From: Sphingomonas gei
Lineage (GTDB): Bacteria; Pseudomonadota; Alphaproteobacteria; Sphingomonadales; Sphingomonadaceae
Length of the DNA: 64,000 nt
NCBI RefSeq assembly: GCF_004792685.1
Contig: NZ_SRXT01000003.1
Span: 558,001 to 622,000, forward strand
Direction of reading: 5' to 3'
Shown here: piece after piece, positions 33,430 to 42,215 of the stretch
Layout of the letters: each line of letters opens with the position of its first letter
Numbering within the stretch: position 1 is the first letter of the stretch
The notes under the pieces: model-generated
Database searches by the model: none
What the model was told of the DNA's origin: nothing
What the model saw: only the letters and a program-made list of their open reading frames with translations
Translations under genes and position numbers: made by a program

Positions 33430-34301
33430 AGAGCGCAGACTTCGACATCATCGACGCCCAGATCCATCAGCCGGCACCTGTCGTGCCGTTCGGCGACGAC
33501 GTGCCCGAGCAGGTCAAGCTGGCCGTCAACGTCGAGCTTGCGCGTGAGGCGATGGACAGCGCCGGCGTCGATGCGACGTTGGTGGTTGCCGCGTTGCCGT
33601 ACATTGATGCTTGCGTGACGCGCTATCCCGAGCGGTTCATCGGGGTCGAGACGTTCATGGCCAAGGGTGCCGAGCTCGCCGCCGCGGTCGAGCGCGCGCG
33701 CGATGACAAAAGGGTGATCGCAGGACGGCTGCTGGTCACCGATTTCCGCACCACCGAGCTTTCGGAATCGTTCACCAGCGGCGCGATGGACGCCGGTTTC
33801 GAGGCGGCCGAGAAGGTCGGGCTGCCGCTGTTCCTGTCCACCCATGGCCAGGCGGCGGCGATGCGCCCGCTGATCGAGCGGCACCCGGAGCTCATCGTGA
33901 TCATCGATCATGTCGGGGTGAGCCAGCATCCCGTCTCGCCCCCGCGCGACGATCCCTGGGATCGGCTCGACGGGCTGCTGTCGCTCGCCGAGTTCGCCAA
34001 TGTCTCGGTCAAGCTTTGCGGTCTCCCTTTGCTGTCGGACCAGGCCTATCCCTTCGCCGATGTCTGGCCCAATCTCGATCGCGTCCTGGCCGCATTCGGG
34101 CCCGAGCGGCTGATGTGGGCGAGCGATTACACAAGACTGCGCATGGCCGTGGCCGGCGGCCCGATGCGCAACCGCGGCTGCCTGTACAGCGAGAGCCGCG
34201 ACATGCTGCTGTATAGCGACCGGATCGACCGCGATGCCAAGGCGGCGATCTTCGGGGGCACGGTGAAGCGTCTATTGGGATGGCAGCCCAGCGCCGGATG
34301 A
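33426..34301 (+). CDS. Amidohydrolase 2 family protein (variant metal motif)
   Basis: A 291-residue TIM-barrel protein from a GTG at 33426. The N-terminal motif is IIDAQIHQP: the first His of the usual D-x-H-x-H is Gln, as in the DAQVH subgroup of this family. Later motifs are LSTHGQ, VIIDHVG and LMWASDYTR (metal/acid Asp). Family members hydrolyse lactones and amides or decarboxylate aromatic acids. It is coupled to the zinc-ribbon gene and followed 73 bases later by a Cys-cluster protein gene. Substrate unknown; a role in the island is inferred from location. Confidence 0.82.
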   Translation: MKSADFDIIDAQIHQPAPVVPFGDDVPEQVKLAVNVELAREAMDSAGVDATLVVAALPYIDACVTRYPERFIGVETFMAKGAELAAAVERARDDKRVIAGRLLVTDFRTTELSESFTSGAMDAGFEAAEKVGLPLFLSTHGQAAAMRPLIERHPELIVIIDHVGVSQHPVSPPRDDPWDRLDGLLSLAEFANVSVKLCGLPLLSDQAYPFADVWPNLDRVLAAFGPERLMWASDYTRLRMAVAGGPMRNRGCLYSESRDMLLYSDRIDRDAKAAIFGGTVKRLLGWQPSAG

Positions 34302-34374
34302 GGCGCGCCGCCGCCACGCCCCAGACGCTTGTCGGCCTGACTGTCGTGGCGCAGTCTGGGGGGCGGAGGGGAGC

Positions 34375-34839
34375 ATGGGCGACGCGCGCGATCATAATGC
34401 GATTCCGTGTGACGGCTGCACCGAGTGCTGCAAGTCCGACCAGGTGATCCTGCGCCCCGAGGCGGGCGACGATCTCGCGACCTTCGATTTCGAATATATC
34501 GAAAGCGCGCTCTATCCGGGCCGGAAGGTGCCCGCGCTGAAGCGCGATCCGCGCACCGGCAAGTGCGTCTATCTCGAGGAGCGGGGCTGCGCGATCCATG
34601 GCCGCGCACCCGCGATCTGCCGGCGCTTCCATTGTGCGCGGACGTTCAAGGCGCTGGGCCGCATGTCGCGCGCGCAGCGCGACGCGCTGTGGGCGCGGGG
34701 CGACGTGCTGGAGGAAGGGATCGTCGAACGCGGCCGCGATCGGTACCGGCTGGCCCAGTCGCTCGGCCTCGACCAGGTTATCGATGTCGAGATGCAGGTC
34801 GCCGCGTTCGAAGCGCTGGCCGCGCCTCGCCGTCGGTGA
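34375..34839 (+). CDS. YkgJ-family cysteine-cluster protein
   Basis: A 154-residue protein; ATG at 34375 after GGAGGGGAGC. The Cys cluster CDGCTECCKSD opens the protein, with further Cys in KCVYLEERGCAIHG and AICRRFHC, the YkgJ/CxxCxxCC zinc- or iron-binding pattern (PF03692). Biochemical roles in this family are poorly known; some act in metal-dependent modification. It ends 9 bases before the convergent MFS stop. It might be part of the zinc-ribbon/amidohydrolase unit. Confidence 0.85.
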   Translation: MGDARDHNAIPCDGCTECCKSDQVILRPEAGDDLATFDFEYIESALYPGRKVPALKRDPRTGKCVYLEERGCAIHGRAPAICRRFHCARTFKALGRMSRAQRDALWARGDVLEEGIVERGRDRYRLAQSLGLDQVIDVEMQVAAFEALAAPRRR

Positions 34840-34848
34840 ACGCGGCGA

Positions 34849-36201
34849 CTAGTGGCCGCCGCCCGCGCGCTGGGCCGGATCGAGCGGGTTGCGCGTCAGC
34901 AGGATCCAGATGACGATTCCCGCCAGCGCAAGGGGCCCGGCGAGCAGGAAGAAATAGCCGATCGCGCCCCAATGATGCTGTAGCGCCAGCGCACCATATA
35001 TCGGCCCGAAGATCGAGGCGATGCGCCCCGCGCCATAGGCCCATCCCACTCCGGTCGCACGGTTGCGGGTGGGGTAGAGCGTCGAGGCGATCGAGGCCAG
35101 ACCCGCATGCGCGGCGTGCTGGGCGAGGGCATTGAGCGCCAGCGCTGCGAACATCCCCCAGCCCGGCGCGAACAGGCCCATGCCGATCGCGGCGCTGGCC
35201 GCGACGATGAAATAGGTCGGCACGATCGCCTTGAAGCCGAAGCGGTCGATCATCATGCCGATCGTCAACATGCCGATCGCGCCGAACGCCGTGCCGAGCG
35301 CAGTGGTGATGCCGACCTGGCCCCAATCGAGCCCGATCACGTCGTGGAATACGGTGGTCTTCCACAAGGCCGCGCTGATGAAGCCGAAGCTGCTGACGAA
35401 GCTCAGCCACAACAATATCGTCGGCACCGCGAGGCCCGGCTTGAACAGCTCGCGCACCAGCAACAGGCTGTTCGGACGCTTCTCGAGCGAGGCGGGACGC
35501 GACAGCACGACTGCCTCGCCTTCGCCCTCGGGCATCAGCGCCACTACGATCGCCTGGAGCCGGGGATCGTCGGGATCGCGCGCGGCCAGGAACTTGGGTG
35601 ACTCGGGCAGGAAGAAATAGATGAAGGGCAGCAGCAGCAGCGGCATCGCGGTGCCGATCCAGAAGGCGATGTGCCAGCCATAGGGCTCGAGCAGGAATGC
35701 CTGCATCGCCGAGCCGAGCAAGGCGCCGGGCATCGATCCGGCCAGCACCACCGTGACCACCGTCGAGCGCTGGCGGGCGGGTGCCAGCTCGGAGGCGAGC
35801 GCGACCATGTTGGCGATCACCGAGCTGGCGAACATGCCCGTGAGCAGCCGGCAGATCGCGAGCGCCCAGATGCTGTCGGTGAAGATCGTCACGAAGCAGG
35901 TGGCGGCTACCCCCGAAAGGCACATCAGCAGCAGCCGTCGCCGTCCGATCAGATCGGCGATCGGCGCGATCAGGAAAGCGCCCAGCACCATCCCGACCTG
36001 CTGCATCGAAAGCACCCAGGTGAGCGACGTGCGCGCAACCCCGAATTGGTCGGAAATCTTCGGCAGCACCCAGCTCAGCACGCCGAGATCGAAGCCGTCG
36101 ACCAGCATCGTCAGCGCGCCGATCAGCATCACGCGAACATGGAATGGGCGGAACTTCACGCCGTCCAGGAAGGCGTCGATTTCAACCGTCGGTTGGGCCA
36201 C
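34849..36201 (-). CDS. MFS transporter, aromatic acid:H+ symporter (AAHS) type
   Basis: A 450-residue 12-segment carrier. It begins VEIDAFLDGVKFRPFHVRV, then VDGFDLGVLSWVLPKI (Asp in segment 1) and APIADLIGRRRLLL in the first cytoplasmic loop. It is a close relative of the carrier at 17789-19147 and less close to those at 45824 and 50415. AAHS carriers bring in hydroxybenzoates, vanillate or hydroxycinnamates with protons. Divergent from the SMP-30/LLM/SDR operon across a 193-base control region, so it is probably induced with it. Confidence 0.9.
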   Translation of the reverse strand: MAQPTVEIDAFLDGVKFRPFHVRVMLIGALTMLVDGFDLGVLSWVLPKISDQFGVARTSLTWVLSMQQVGMVLGAFLIAPIADLIGRRRLLLMCLSGVAATCFVTIFTDSIWALAICRLLTGMFASSVIANMVALASELAPARQRSTVVTVVLAGSMPGALLGSAMQAFLLEPYGWHIAFWIGTAMPLLLLPFIYFFLPESPKFLAARDPDDPRLQAIVVALMPEGEGEAVVLSRPASLEKRPNSLLLVRELFKPGLAVPTILLWLSFVSSFGFISAALWKTTVFHDVIGLDWGQVGITTALGTAFGAIGMLTIGMMIDRFGFKAIVPTYFIVAASAAIGMGLFAPGWGMFAALALNALAQHAAHAGLASIASTLYPTRNRATGVGWAYGAGRIASIFGPIYGALALQHHWGAIGYFFLLAGPLALAGIVIWILLTRNPLDPAQRAGGGH

Positions 36202-36322
36202 GGTGCGATCCTCTCATGGTTTTTATGCGGCCGGCCGGGGCAGGCGCCTTTGCATCGCATAAGAATGTAAGCCTGGCTGTCTGTCAACGCCGGAACCTCT
36301 TCCCTAATGTCAGTGGCGCTGT

Positions 36323-36340
36323 TATAAGACAGGCTGTCAT
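36323..36340 (+). promoter_or_regulatory. Promoter element TATAAG + palindrome upstream of the SMP-30/LLM operon
   Basis: TATAAG (36323-36328) resembles a -10 box and leads into the perfect palindrome GACAG-G-CTGTC (36328-36338). The 18-base segment matches 15 of 18 bases at 42243-42260, before the second MetE-like gene. A second, weaker copy, AGCCTGGCTGT, lies about 50 bases upstream. Position and symmetry suggest an operator at or just after the -10. Confidence 0.45.
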
Positions 36341-36394
36341 CTAGATCCGTATCGCAGGCCAAGACTTGCGGGCGGGGGAGAGGAAAGCAGGCAG

Positions 36395-37336
36395 ATGCCC
36401 GTCGAACGAATCGATCCGCGAGTTGACGCCATCGTTGCCGACGGCGCCGACTGGGAAGAGCTTGGCCGCGGCTTCGGCGGGCCGACGGGCCCGGCGGAAG
36501 GCCCGGTGTGGATCGCGGAGGGCGGCTATCTGCTGTTCAGCGACATCCACAACAGCCGCCGCATGCGCTGGAGCCCGGCGGACGGTATCACCATCGACAA
36601 GGAAGATACCCAGAATGGCAACGGCCAGACCCGCGATCGCGAAGGCCGGCTGGTGGTCTGTCACCATTTCAGCCGCTGCGTCGATCGCGAGGAAGCCGAT
36701 GGCAGCGTCTCGGTGATCGCCGACAAGTATCGCGGCATGAAGCTCAACCGGCCCAACGACGTGGTCGTGAAGTCGGACGGCGCGGTCTATTTCACCGACC
36801 CGCCGCCCAAGGTGCCGTTCACCCCGCCCGAGCATCCGCCCGAAATCGACTGCGCCGGCGTCTATCGCGTCTCGCCGGACGGCGCGCGGCTCAACATGGT
36901 CGTCCGCGACCTGATCAATCCCAACGGGCTTTGCTTCTCGCCCGACGAGAAGATCCTCTACGTCAACGACAGCAACCAGCACCGCAAGCTGATCATGGCC
37001 TATTCCGTCGAGGCCGACGGCATGCTGGATCTCGGCAGCGCGCGGCTATTCTGCGACATGCGCGCCGACACCCGCGTGGGCGGCCCCGACGGCATGAAGG
37101 TCGATGTGGCGGGCAATGTCTATTGCACCGGCCCCGGCGGCATCTGGATCCTCAGCCCGGCCGGCGAGCATCTCGGCACGATCCTGATGGAGGGGCGCAC
37201 CTCCAACATGAACTGGGGCGACGCCGACTGGCGCACGCTCTATTTTACCGGGTCCCGCACGCTCAACCGCATCCGTCTCGAGATTCCAGGCGTCCCGGTT
37301 CCGCGCGGCGCCCTCCCGACATCGCTATCCAGCTAG
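36395..37336 (+). CDS. SMP-30/gluconolactonase-family lactonase
   Basis: A 313-residue six-bladed propeller; ATG at 36395 after a GGGGGAGAGGAAAG site. Metal-site motifs of SMP-30 lactonases are visible: AEGPVW (Glu), LNRPNDVVVKSDGAVYFTDP (Asn), NPNGLCFSPDEKILYVNDS (Asn/Asp) and GGPDGMKVDVAGNVYC (Asp). These Ca/Zn enzymes open sugar or other lactones. First gene of an operon with an LLM monooxygenase and an SDR, so it may open a lactone made by oxygenation (Baeyer-Villiger type) of a pathway intermediate. That order is inferred. Confidence 0.88.
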   Translation: MPVERIDPRVDAIVADGADWEELGRGFGGPTGPAEGPVWIAEGGYLLFSDIHNSRRMRWSPADGITIDKEDTQNGNGQTRDREGRLVVCHHFSRCVDREEADGSVSVIADKYRGMKLNRPNDVVVKSDGAVYFTDPPPKVPFTPPEHPPEIDCAGVYRVSPDGARLNMVVRDLINPNGLCFSPDEKILYVNDSNQHRKLIMAYSVEADGMLDLGSARLFCDMRADTRVGGPDGMKVDVAGNVYCTGPGGIWILSPAGEHLGTILMEGRTSNMNWGDADWRTLYFTGSRTLNRIRLEIPGVPVPRGALPTSLSS

Positions 37337-37347
37337 AGGAAACTCGC

Positions 37348-38655
37348 ATGCAATTCGGACTCTTCTATGAGCACCAGTCCCCGGCGCCCTTCACCGCCGC
37401 GAAGGACATGGAGATCTTCCACAACGCGCTCGACGAACTCGAGCTCGCCGACAAGTTGGGCTATGACTATGCCTGGCTGGTCGAGCATCATTTCCTCGAG
37501 GAATATTCGCACAGCTCGGCGCCCGACGTGTTTCTCGGCGCGCTGAGCCAGCGGACCAAGCGGATGCGGCTCGGCCACGGCATCTGCGTGATGCCGCCCA
37601 AGATCAATCACCCGGCGCGCGTCGCCGAGCGGATCGCGACGCTGGACCTGCTGTCGCGCGGACGGCTCGAATGGGGTACCGGCGAGAGCGGCACCGCGAT
37701 GGAGCTGGAAGGTTTCGGCGTCGATCCCGAGCTCAAGAAGGGCATGTGGCGCGAAGCGACCGAGCAATGCGCGAACATGCTGACGATGACGCCCTATCCG
37801 GGGTTTCAGGGCGAGCATTTCGCGATGCCGACCCGCAATATCGTCCCCAAGCCGATCCAGGCGCCGCACCCGCCGCTCTGGGTCGCATGCTCGCGCCGCG
37901 ACACCATCCTCCACGCTGCGCGCAACGGGATGGGCGCGCTCGTCTTCGGCTTCGCCGCGCCCGAGCAGGCCGGCAAATGGGTCGAGGAATATTACGACAT
38001 CATCAAGTCCGAGGCGTGCGTGCCGATCGGCCACGCGGTCAACGCCAATTTCGCGATCGTGACGGCATTGTCGGTCAACGAGGACGAGCAGGTCGCGATC
38101 GAGCGCGGCACCGAAGGCTTCAAATATTTCGGCTATTCGCTCGGCTTCTATGCGTCGTTCGGCAAGGGCAAGCCCGGCCATTCGACCGTGTGGGAAGATT
38201 TCAAGCGCGCCGAGGCCTCGATCGAGGACAATCACGGCAATGGCGGCATCGGCACGCCCGAGCAGGTCCATGACCATTGCAAGGCCTATGCCGATGTCGG
38301 CGTCGATCAGATCATCTTCGTCCAGCAGACCGGACCGGCCAATCACGAACATATCTGCGAATCGCTCGAATTGTTCGCCAACACCGCGATGCCGCGGCTG
38401 AAGGAAGGCGAGGAAGCGCGGCTGGCCAGGAAGCAGGCGGAGCTGGCGCCCTATATCGAGGCGGCGCTGGCGCGGAAGCCGAGGATGGCGGCGTTGGCAA
38501 AGGACGAGATCGAGCCGGTCAAGTCCTATGGCCTGCGCAAGAAGGAGGCCGGCACCTTCCAGAATGTCCGCTCGGATCGCGGCGGCGGCCTGGCAGTCGT
38601 GGCGGACGATCCGCTGGCTTTGGTCTCGAACGCCGCCGAAAAGGCTTCGCAGTGA
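37348..38655 (+). CDS. LLM-class flavin-dependent monooxygenase
   Basis: A 435-residue luciferase-like protein; ATG at 37348 with AGAGGAAA upstream. Motifs: MQFGLFYEHQ, YAWLVEHHFLEEYSHSSAPD, LGHGICVMPPKINHPARVAE, and LLSRGRLEWGTGES. It needs FMNH2 from a reductase; the only reductase in the window is at 30203. It is about 40 residues longer than the LLM protein at 26565, with a basic C-terminal tail. Sits between an SMP-30 lactonase and an SDR (GTGA overlap with the latter). Substrate unknown. Confidence 0.88.
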   Translation: MQFGLFYEHQSPAPFTAAKDMEIFHNALDELELADKLGYDYAWLVEHHFLEEYSHSSAPDVFLGALSQRTKRMRLGHGICVMPPKINHPARVAERIATLDLLSRGRLEWGTGESGTAMELEGFGVDPELKKGMWREATEQCANMLTMTPYPGFQGEHFAMPTRNIVPKPIQAPHPPLWVACSRRDTILHAARNGMGALVFGFAAPEQAGKWVEEYYDIIKSEACVPIGHAVNANFAIVTALSVNEDEQVAIERGTEGFKYFGYSLGFYASFGKGKPGHSTVWEDFKRAEASIEDNHGNGGIGTPEQVHDHCKAYADVGVDQIIFVQQTGPANHEHICESLELFANTAMPRLKEGEEARLARKQAELAPYIEAALARKPRMAALAKDEIEPVKSYGLRKKEAGTFQNVRSDRGGGLAVVADDPLALVSNAAEKASQ

Positions 38656-39380
38656 GCATCCTGCACGGACGCGTCGTGGTCATCACCGGCGCCAGCTCGG
38701 GGATCGGCGAGGCCTGCGCGATCGCGTTCGTCGCGAAGGGGGCCAGGGTCGTGCTCGCCGCGCGCCGCGCCGAACGGCTGGCGTCGCTCGTCGCCGGATT
38801 GGAAGAGCTGGGCGGCGAGGCGCTGGCGGTGGCGACCGACGTCACCGACGAAGCCGCCGTCGCCAATCTCTTCGCGCGAGCGGTGGCGCGGTTCGGCACC
38901 GTCGACGTGCTGATCAACAATGCCGGCATTGCCGACAGCACTCCGGCCGAGCGGACCGACCTCGCTTTATGGCACCGCGTCCTCGATACCAATCTCACCT
39001 CGGCGTTCCTGTGCGCGCGATCGGCGATCCCGATCATGAAGGCGCAGGGGCGGGGACGGATCATCAATGTCGGATCGATCTCCGCCAAGGTCCCGCGCAA
39101 GGACAGCCCCGCGTACACCGCGAGCAAATGGGGGCTCGACGGCCTGACCCGCGCGCTGGCGATCGATTGCCGTGCGGACAATGTCGCAGTGTCGGTGTTT
39201 CACCCCGGCATCGTCGCCACCGAGCTGGGCGGCGGCCCGACCACCAAACCCGCCGAAATGACCGCGCGCGCGGAGGATGCGGCAGGCATCGTCGTCCACA
39301 TGGCCGACATGCCGGATCATCTGAATTTCTACGAAGCGTTGATGGTGCAGAACAAGATCCCGTTTCTCGGACGGGGATAG
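38652..39380 (+). CDS. Short-chain dehydrogenase/reductase
   Basis: A 242-residue classical SDR from a GTG at 38652. Cofactor motif TGASSGIG near residue 12, NNAG, and catalytic Tyr155-x-x-x-Lys159 (AYTASK) preceded by Ser in VGSISAK. The arginines after the glycine motif (AARRAERL) suggest NADP(H). It would oxidise or reduce an alcohol/ketone in the pathway served by the preceding LLM and SMP-30 genes. Last gene of that operon; about 300 bases of non-coding sequence follow. Confidence 0.9.
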   Translation: MSILHGRVVVITGASSGIGEACAIAFVAKGARVVLAARRAERLASLVAGLEELGGEALAVATDVTDEAAVANLFARAVARFGTVDVLINNAGIADSTPAERTDLALWHRVLDTNLTSAFLCARSAIPIMKAQGRGRIINVGSISAKVPRKDSPAYTASKWGLDGLTRALAIDCRADNVAVSVFHPGIVATELGGGPTTKPAEMTARAEDAAGIVVHMADMPDHLNFYEALMVQNKIPFLGRG

Positions 39381-39680
39381 GGGGCTCGGGGCGGGATCGC
39401 CAGCAGGCGGGCGGGTAGCAGCCAGGCGGCTTTGGGGGAGCGATGGCGCCACGGCTTCCGCACCGAAAGTGTTCATGCCATCTGCTGAAACCGGTGCCAG
39501 CCTTGGCCACCGGCGCGAGACAGTTGCGCAATTATCCCTAACAATATGCATGCGGATTGAGGGCGAAGTCCTGATCGCGCGTTCCCGCAGCAGGCAAGTA
39601 ATACGGAGGCTATCGCTGGCAGCGGCGATTGGCCTATCGAGCAGGACCCGCCTCGATACCGATACTTAAGGACCATCAAC
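39381..39680. other. 300-base gap between the SDR and TPR-methyltransferase genes
   Basis: No convincing gene. The only frame of note (about 66 codons near 39469-39669) has no ribosome site and no familiar sequence. An AT-richer part around 39528-39550 (GCAATTATCCCTAACAATATGC) may hold the promoter of the next gene. AAGGA at 39668-39672 is its probable ribosome site. Confidence 0.4.
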
Positions 39681-41051
39681 GTGACCGACCTGGGTTCCGC
39701 CGACCGCCTGACCAAGGCGCGTACAGCGCTCGCCGAAGCGATGGCGCTGCACGAACAGGGGAATCTCGAAGGCGCCGAATCGGGCTATCGTGAAGTGCTG
39801 TCGCAGGGGTATCGCGCGGCAGAAGTGCTGCCTTTGCTTGCCGGCCTGCTCGGGCGTCTTTCGCGGACCGAGGATGCGCTCGCCGCTTGGGACCAGCTTC
39901 TCGCGATCGAGCCCGATCATGCCGTAGCGCTGCACGAAAAAGGGCTGACGCTGCACTGGCTCGGCCGCACTGCCGAGGCGATCGCCGCACTCGAGCGGGC
40001 TTGCGCGATTGATCCTGGCAATCCGATCGCAATCGGTAATCTTGCCGTGGTTCTGGCGGATGCGGGACGAAACCTTGAAGCGATCCGGCATTTCCGCCGC
40101 GCGCTGGCGATGCAGCCCGACAATCTGCACCTGCGCCATCAGGTGCGACGGCTCGGCGCGGGATCGGTGCCTTTCTGGCACATCCCGATGATGAACGACG
40201 TGCCGCGCAACGATGCGTTCGAGGCTGCCATAAAGGCCGCGATCGGCGCCGCCGGCCCCGAGGCACGCGTGCTCGACATCGGCGCAGGCAGCGGTCTGTT
40301 GTCGCTGATGGCCGCGCGTGCCGGGGCACAGAAAGTGGTGGCGTGCGAGATGGAGCCGATGATCGCCGACATGGCGCAGCAGATCGTCGCCCAAAACGGC
40401 TATGCTGATCGCATCACGGTCTACGCCAAGCCCTCGACCGAACTCGCCATCGGCACGGAACTCGACGTGCCGGCGGATATCCTGGTCTCGGAAATCCTCT
40501 CGAGCGATCTGCTGACGGAAAAAGTGCTCGACACGTTCGAGGACGCGCATCGCCGCCTCCTCGCGCCCGACGCAATCGTGATACCGCGCGCGGCAAGCGC
40601 AATGGGATGCCTTGTGGCGAGCGAAAACCTGGCTGACTATGCCTTTGTCGGCAAGGTTTCCGGGTTCGATCTTTCAGTCTTCACTGCCTTCGCCCCACAA
40701 CGCCTGCCGATCCACGGCACGATGACCGCATGGGACCGCCTGTCGGACGATCTGGAACTGGTACGTCTCGATCTGAAGCAGAAGAAGCATGACGCCACGC
40801 TCGCACGGCTGCGCATACCGGTCACCGCGAGCGGGCGCGCCATCGGCATCGTCCAGTGGATGCACATCGATCTGTGGCAAGGCGTGTCGTTCGACAATCA
40901 CCCCGATCGCTACACCGACGGCGGCTGGCTCCAGGTGCTGCACAGCTTTCCCGAACCGATCGACGTGGTTGCGGGCGAGACGCTCGATATCGCCGTCGGT
41001 CATGATCGGATCACGCTGATCCTGTTGCCGCTCGCCGAGAATAGCTCGTAG
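39681..41051 (+). CDS. TPR protein with PRMT-type (protein arginine methyltransferase-like) domain
   Basis: A 456-residue protein from a GTG at 39681. Residues about 10-155 form four TPR-like helix pairs (for example LDALHEQGN-type AMALHEQGNLEGAESGYREV and LNLAVVLADAGRN-type repeats). Residues about 175-455 are a SAM methyltransferase: motif I VLDIGAGSGLLSLMAA (Asp199), then a PRMT double-E loop SEILSSDLLTE with Glu271 and Glu280 nine residues apart, and a QWMHIDLW segment where PRMTs have their THW loop, followed by a beta-barrel-like C-terminus. The layout resembles PRMT9/PRMT7. It probably methylates a protein, perhaps on arginine; targets are unknown. Apparently a single-gene unit. Confidence 0.75.
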   Translation: MTDLGSADRLTKARTALAEAMALHEQGNLEGAESGYREVLSQGYRAAEVLPLLAGLLGRLSRTEDALAAWDQLLAIEPDHAVALHEKGLTLHWLGRTAEAIAALERACAIDPGNPIAIGNLAVVLADAGRNLEAIRHFRRALAMQPDNLHLRHQVRRLGAGSVPFWHIPMMNDVPRNDAFEAAIKAAIGAAGPEARVLDIGAGSGLLSLMAARAGAQKVVACEMEPMIADMAQQIVAQNGYADRITVYAKPSTELAIGTELDVPADILVSEILSSDLLTEKVLDTFEDAHRRLLAPDAIVIPRAASAMGCLVASENLADYAFVGKVSGFDLSVFTAFAPQRLPIHGTMTAWDRLSDDLELVRLDLKQKKHDATLARLRIPVTASGRAIGIVQWMHIDLWQGVSFDNHPDRYTDGGWLQVLHSFPEPIDVVAGETLDIAVGHDRITLILLPLAENSS

Positions 41052-41069
41052 CCCCGCACCCGTCTCTGC

Positions 41070-41399
41070 CTAGGCCGGCTCCTCCTTGGCATCGACGATA
41101 TTCTTCAGCTTGCGCGCCGCGCTTACCGCAACCGGCCACCCCGCATAAAATGCGATGTGCGCAATCGCTTCGCCCAGTTCCTCTTCGGTCAGCCCGTTCT
41201 CCAGCCCCAATTCCATATGCCCCTGCGCCTGGTCGCGGTTGAGCGCGATCAGGCAGGTGATGGTGATCAGGCTGCGGTCGCGCTTGGAGAGTTCGGGGCG
41301 CTCCCAGACCTCGTCGTAGAGAACCCTCTGGGTGATCTCGTCGAGCAAGGGCGCCACGCCGGCCAATTCCTTGCCGCGTCCTCCGGACGGTCGCTTCAC
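41070..41399 (-). CDS. Carboxymuconolactone decarboxylase (CMD) family protein
   Basis: A 109-residue protein from a GTG at 41399 that overlaps the aldolase stop (GTGA). Motifs: LAGVAPLLDEITQRVLYDEVW, ELSKRDRSLITITCLIALNR, LENGLTEEELGEAIAHIAFYAGWP. No CxxC pair, so AhpD-type peroxidase activity is unlikely. It is close to the protein at 60862-61197 and belongs to a different subgroup from those at 28704 and 44461. Likely acts just after the aldolase or on a side product; reaction unknown. Ends 18 bases from the convergent TPR-methyltransferase stop. Confidence 0.84.
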   Translation of the reverse strand: MKRPSGGRGKELAGVAPLLDEITQRVLYDEVWERPELSKRDRSLITITCLIALNRDQAQGHMELGLENGLTEEELGEAIAHIAFYAGWPVAVSAARKLKNIVDAKEEPA

Positions 41400-42169
41400 T
41401 TGGCTTCTCCCCGATAGGCTTTGAAGTTGCTCGCCGCATGGTTCAGCGCCGCGCGCAGCATGCCGAGTTCGGACAGCCAGGCGATGTAATGCACGCCGCG
41501 CGCGACATAGGATTCTAGCTGCGCGGGGTTGGCGACGACCGTGCCGATATGCTTACGGCCGGCCGCGACCTGGATGACGCGATCGATCGCCGCGACGACA
41601 TCGGGATGCGCGGCATTGCCGGGATGGCCGAGCGACGCACTGAGATCGCCGGGCCCGATGAACAGCACGTCGAGCTCCTCGACTTCGCACAGGGCATGGA
41701 TATCCTCGACCATCTCCTTGTTCTCGACGTGGACGCTGACCAGCGTGTCGCGGTTGGCGACCTGCTCGTAGTCGGGGACGGTGCCGTATGCGGCGGCGCG
41801 GCAGGCGCGGGCAGATCCGCGTTCGCCGATCGGCCAATATTTGGCCTTCCGGATCACCTCGCGGACTTCCGCCGCGCTTCTGAGCGAAGGGACCTGGATG
41901 CCGCTGGCGCCGCTGTCGAGGACGTGGAGGATATTGGCCTCGCCGGCGTCGGGGGTGCGGATGACGCTGCTCATCCCCATCAGCTCGCAGGTCCGGATCA
42001 GGTTCTCGATCCCGGCATGGGTGTGGCAGCCATGCTCCGCGTCGATGATCGCGAAATCGAAACCGGCCAACCCGAACAGCTCGATGATGGCCGGCGCGTC
42101 CAGCTTGACGAAGCTGCCGAACACCGTCCCGCCCGCCTCGAGCTTGCGCTTCACTACTGCATTGAACAT
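41396..42169 (-). CDS. HpcH/HpaI-family class II aldolase
   Basis: A 257-residue TIM-barrel aldolase. The catalytic base motif IIDAEHGCHT, QVPSLRSAAEVREV, and the metal site region HVENKEMVEDI (Glu) with FIGPGDLSASLGHPG are characteristic. These Mg/Mn-dependent enzymes split 4-hydroxy-2-oxo acids into pyruvate and an aldehyde, the last step of several meta-cleavage pathways. It is divergent from the second MetE-like gene across a 147-base control region and coupled to a CMD gene. It could follow the extradiol dioxygenase and MhpC-like hydrolase; the aldehyde could go to one of the aldehyde dehydrogenases. Confidence 0.88.
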   Translation of the reverse strand: MFNAVVKRKLEAGGTVFGSFVKLDAPAIIELFGLAGFDFAIIDAEHGCHTHAGIENLIRTCELMGMSSVIRTPDAGEANILHVLDSGASGIQVPSLRSAAEVREVIRKAKYWPIGERGSARACRAAAYGTVPDYEQVANRDTLVSVHVENKEMVEDIHALCEVEELDVLFIGPGDLSASLGHPGNAAHPDVVAAIDRVIQVAAGRKHIGTVVANPAQLESYVARGVHYIAWLSELGMLRAALNHAASNFKAYRGEAK

Positions 42170-42215
42170 CGCCCTGGCCCTTTCCGCCCCGCCTCGCGGA
42201 GTTGCTATTTACAAA

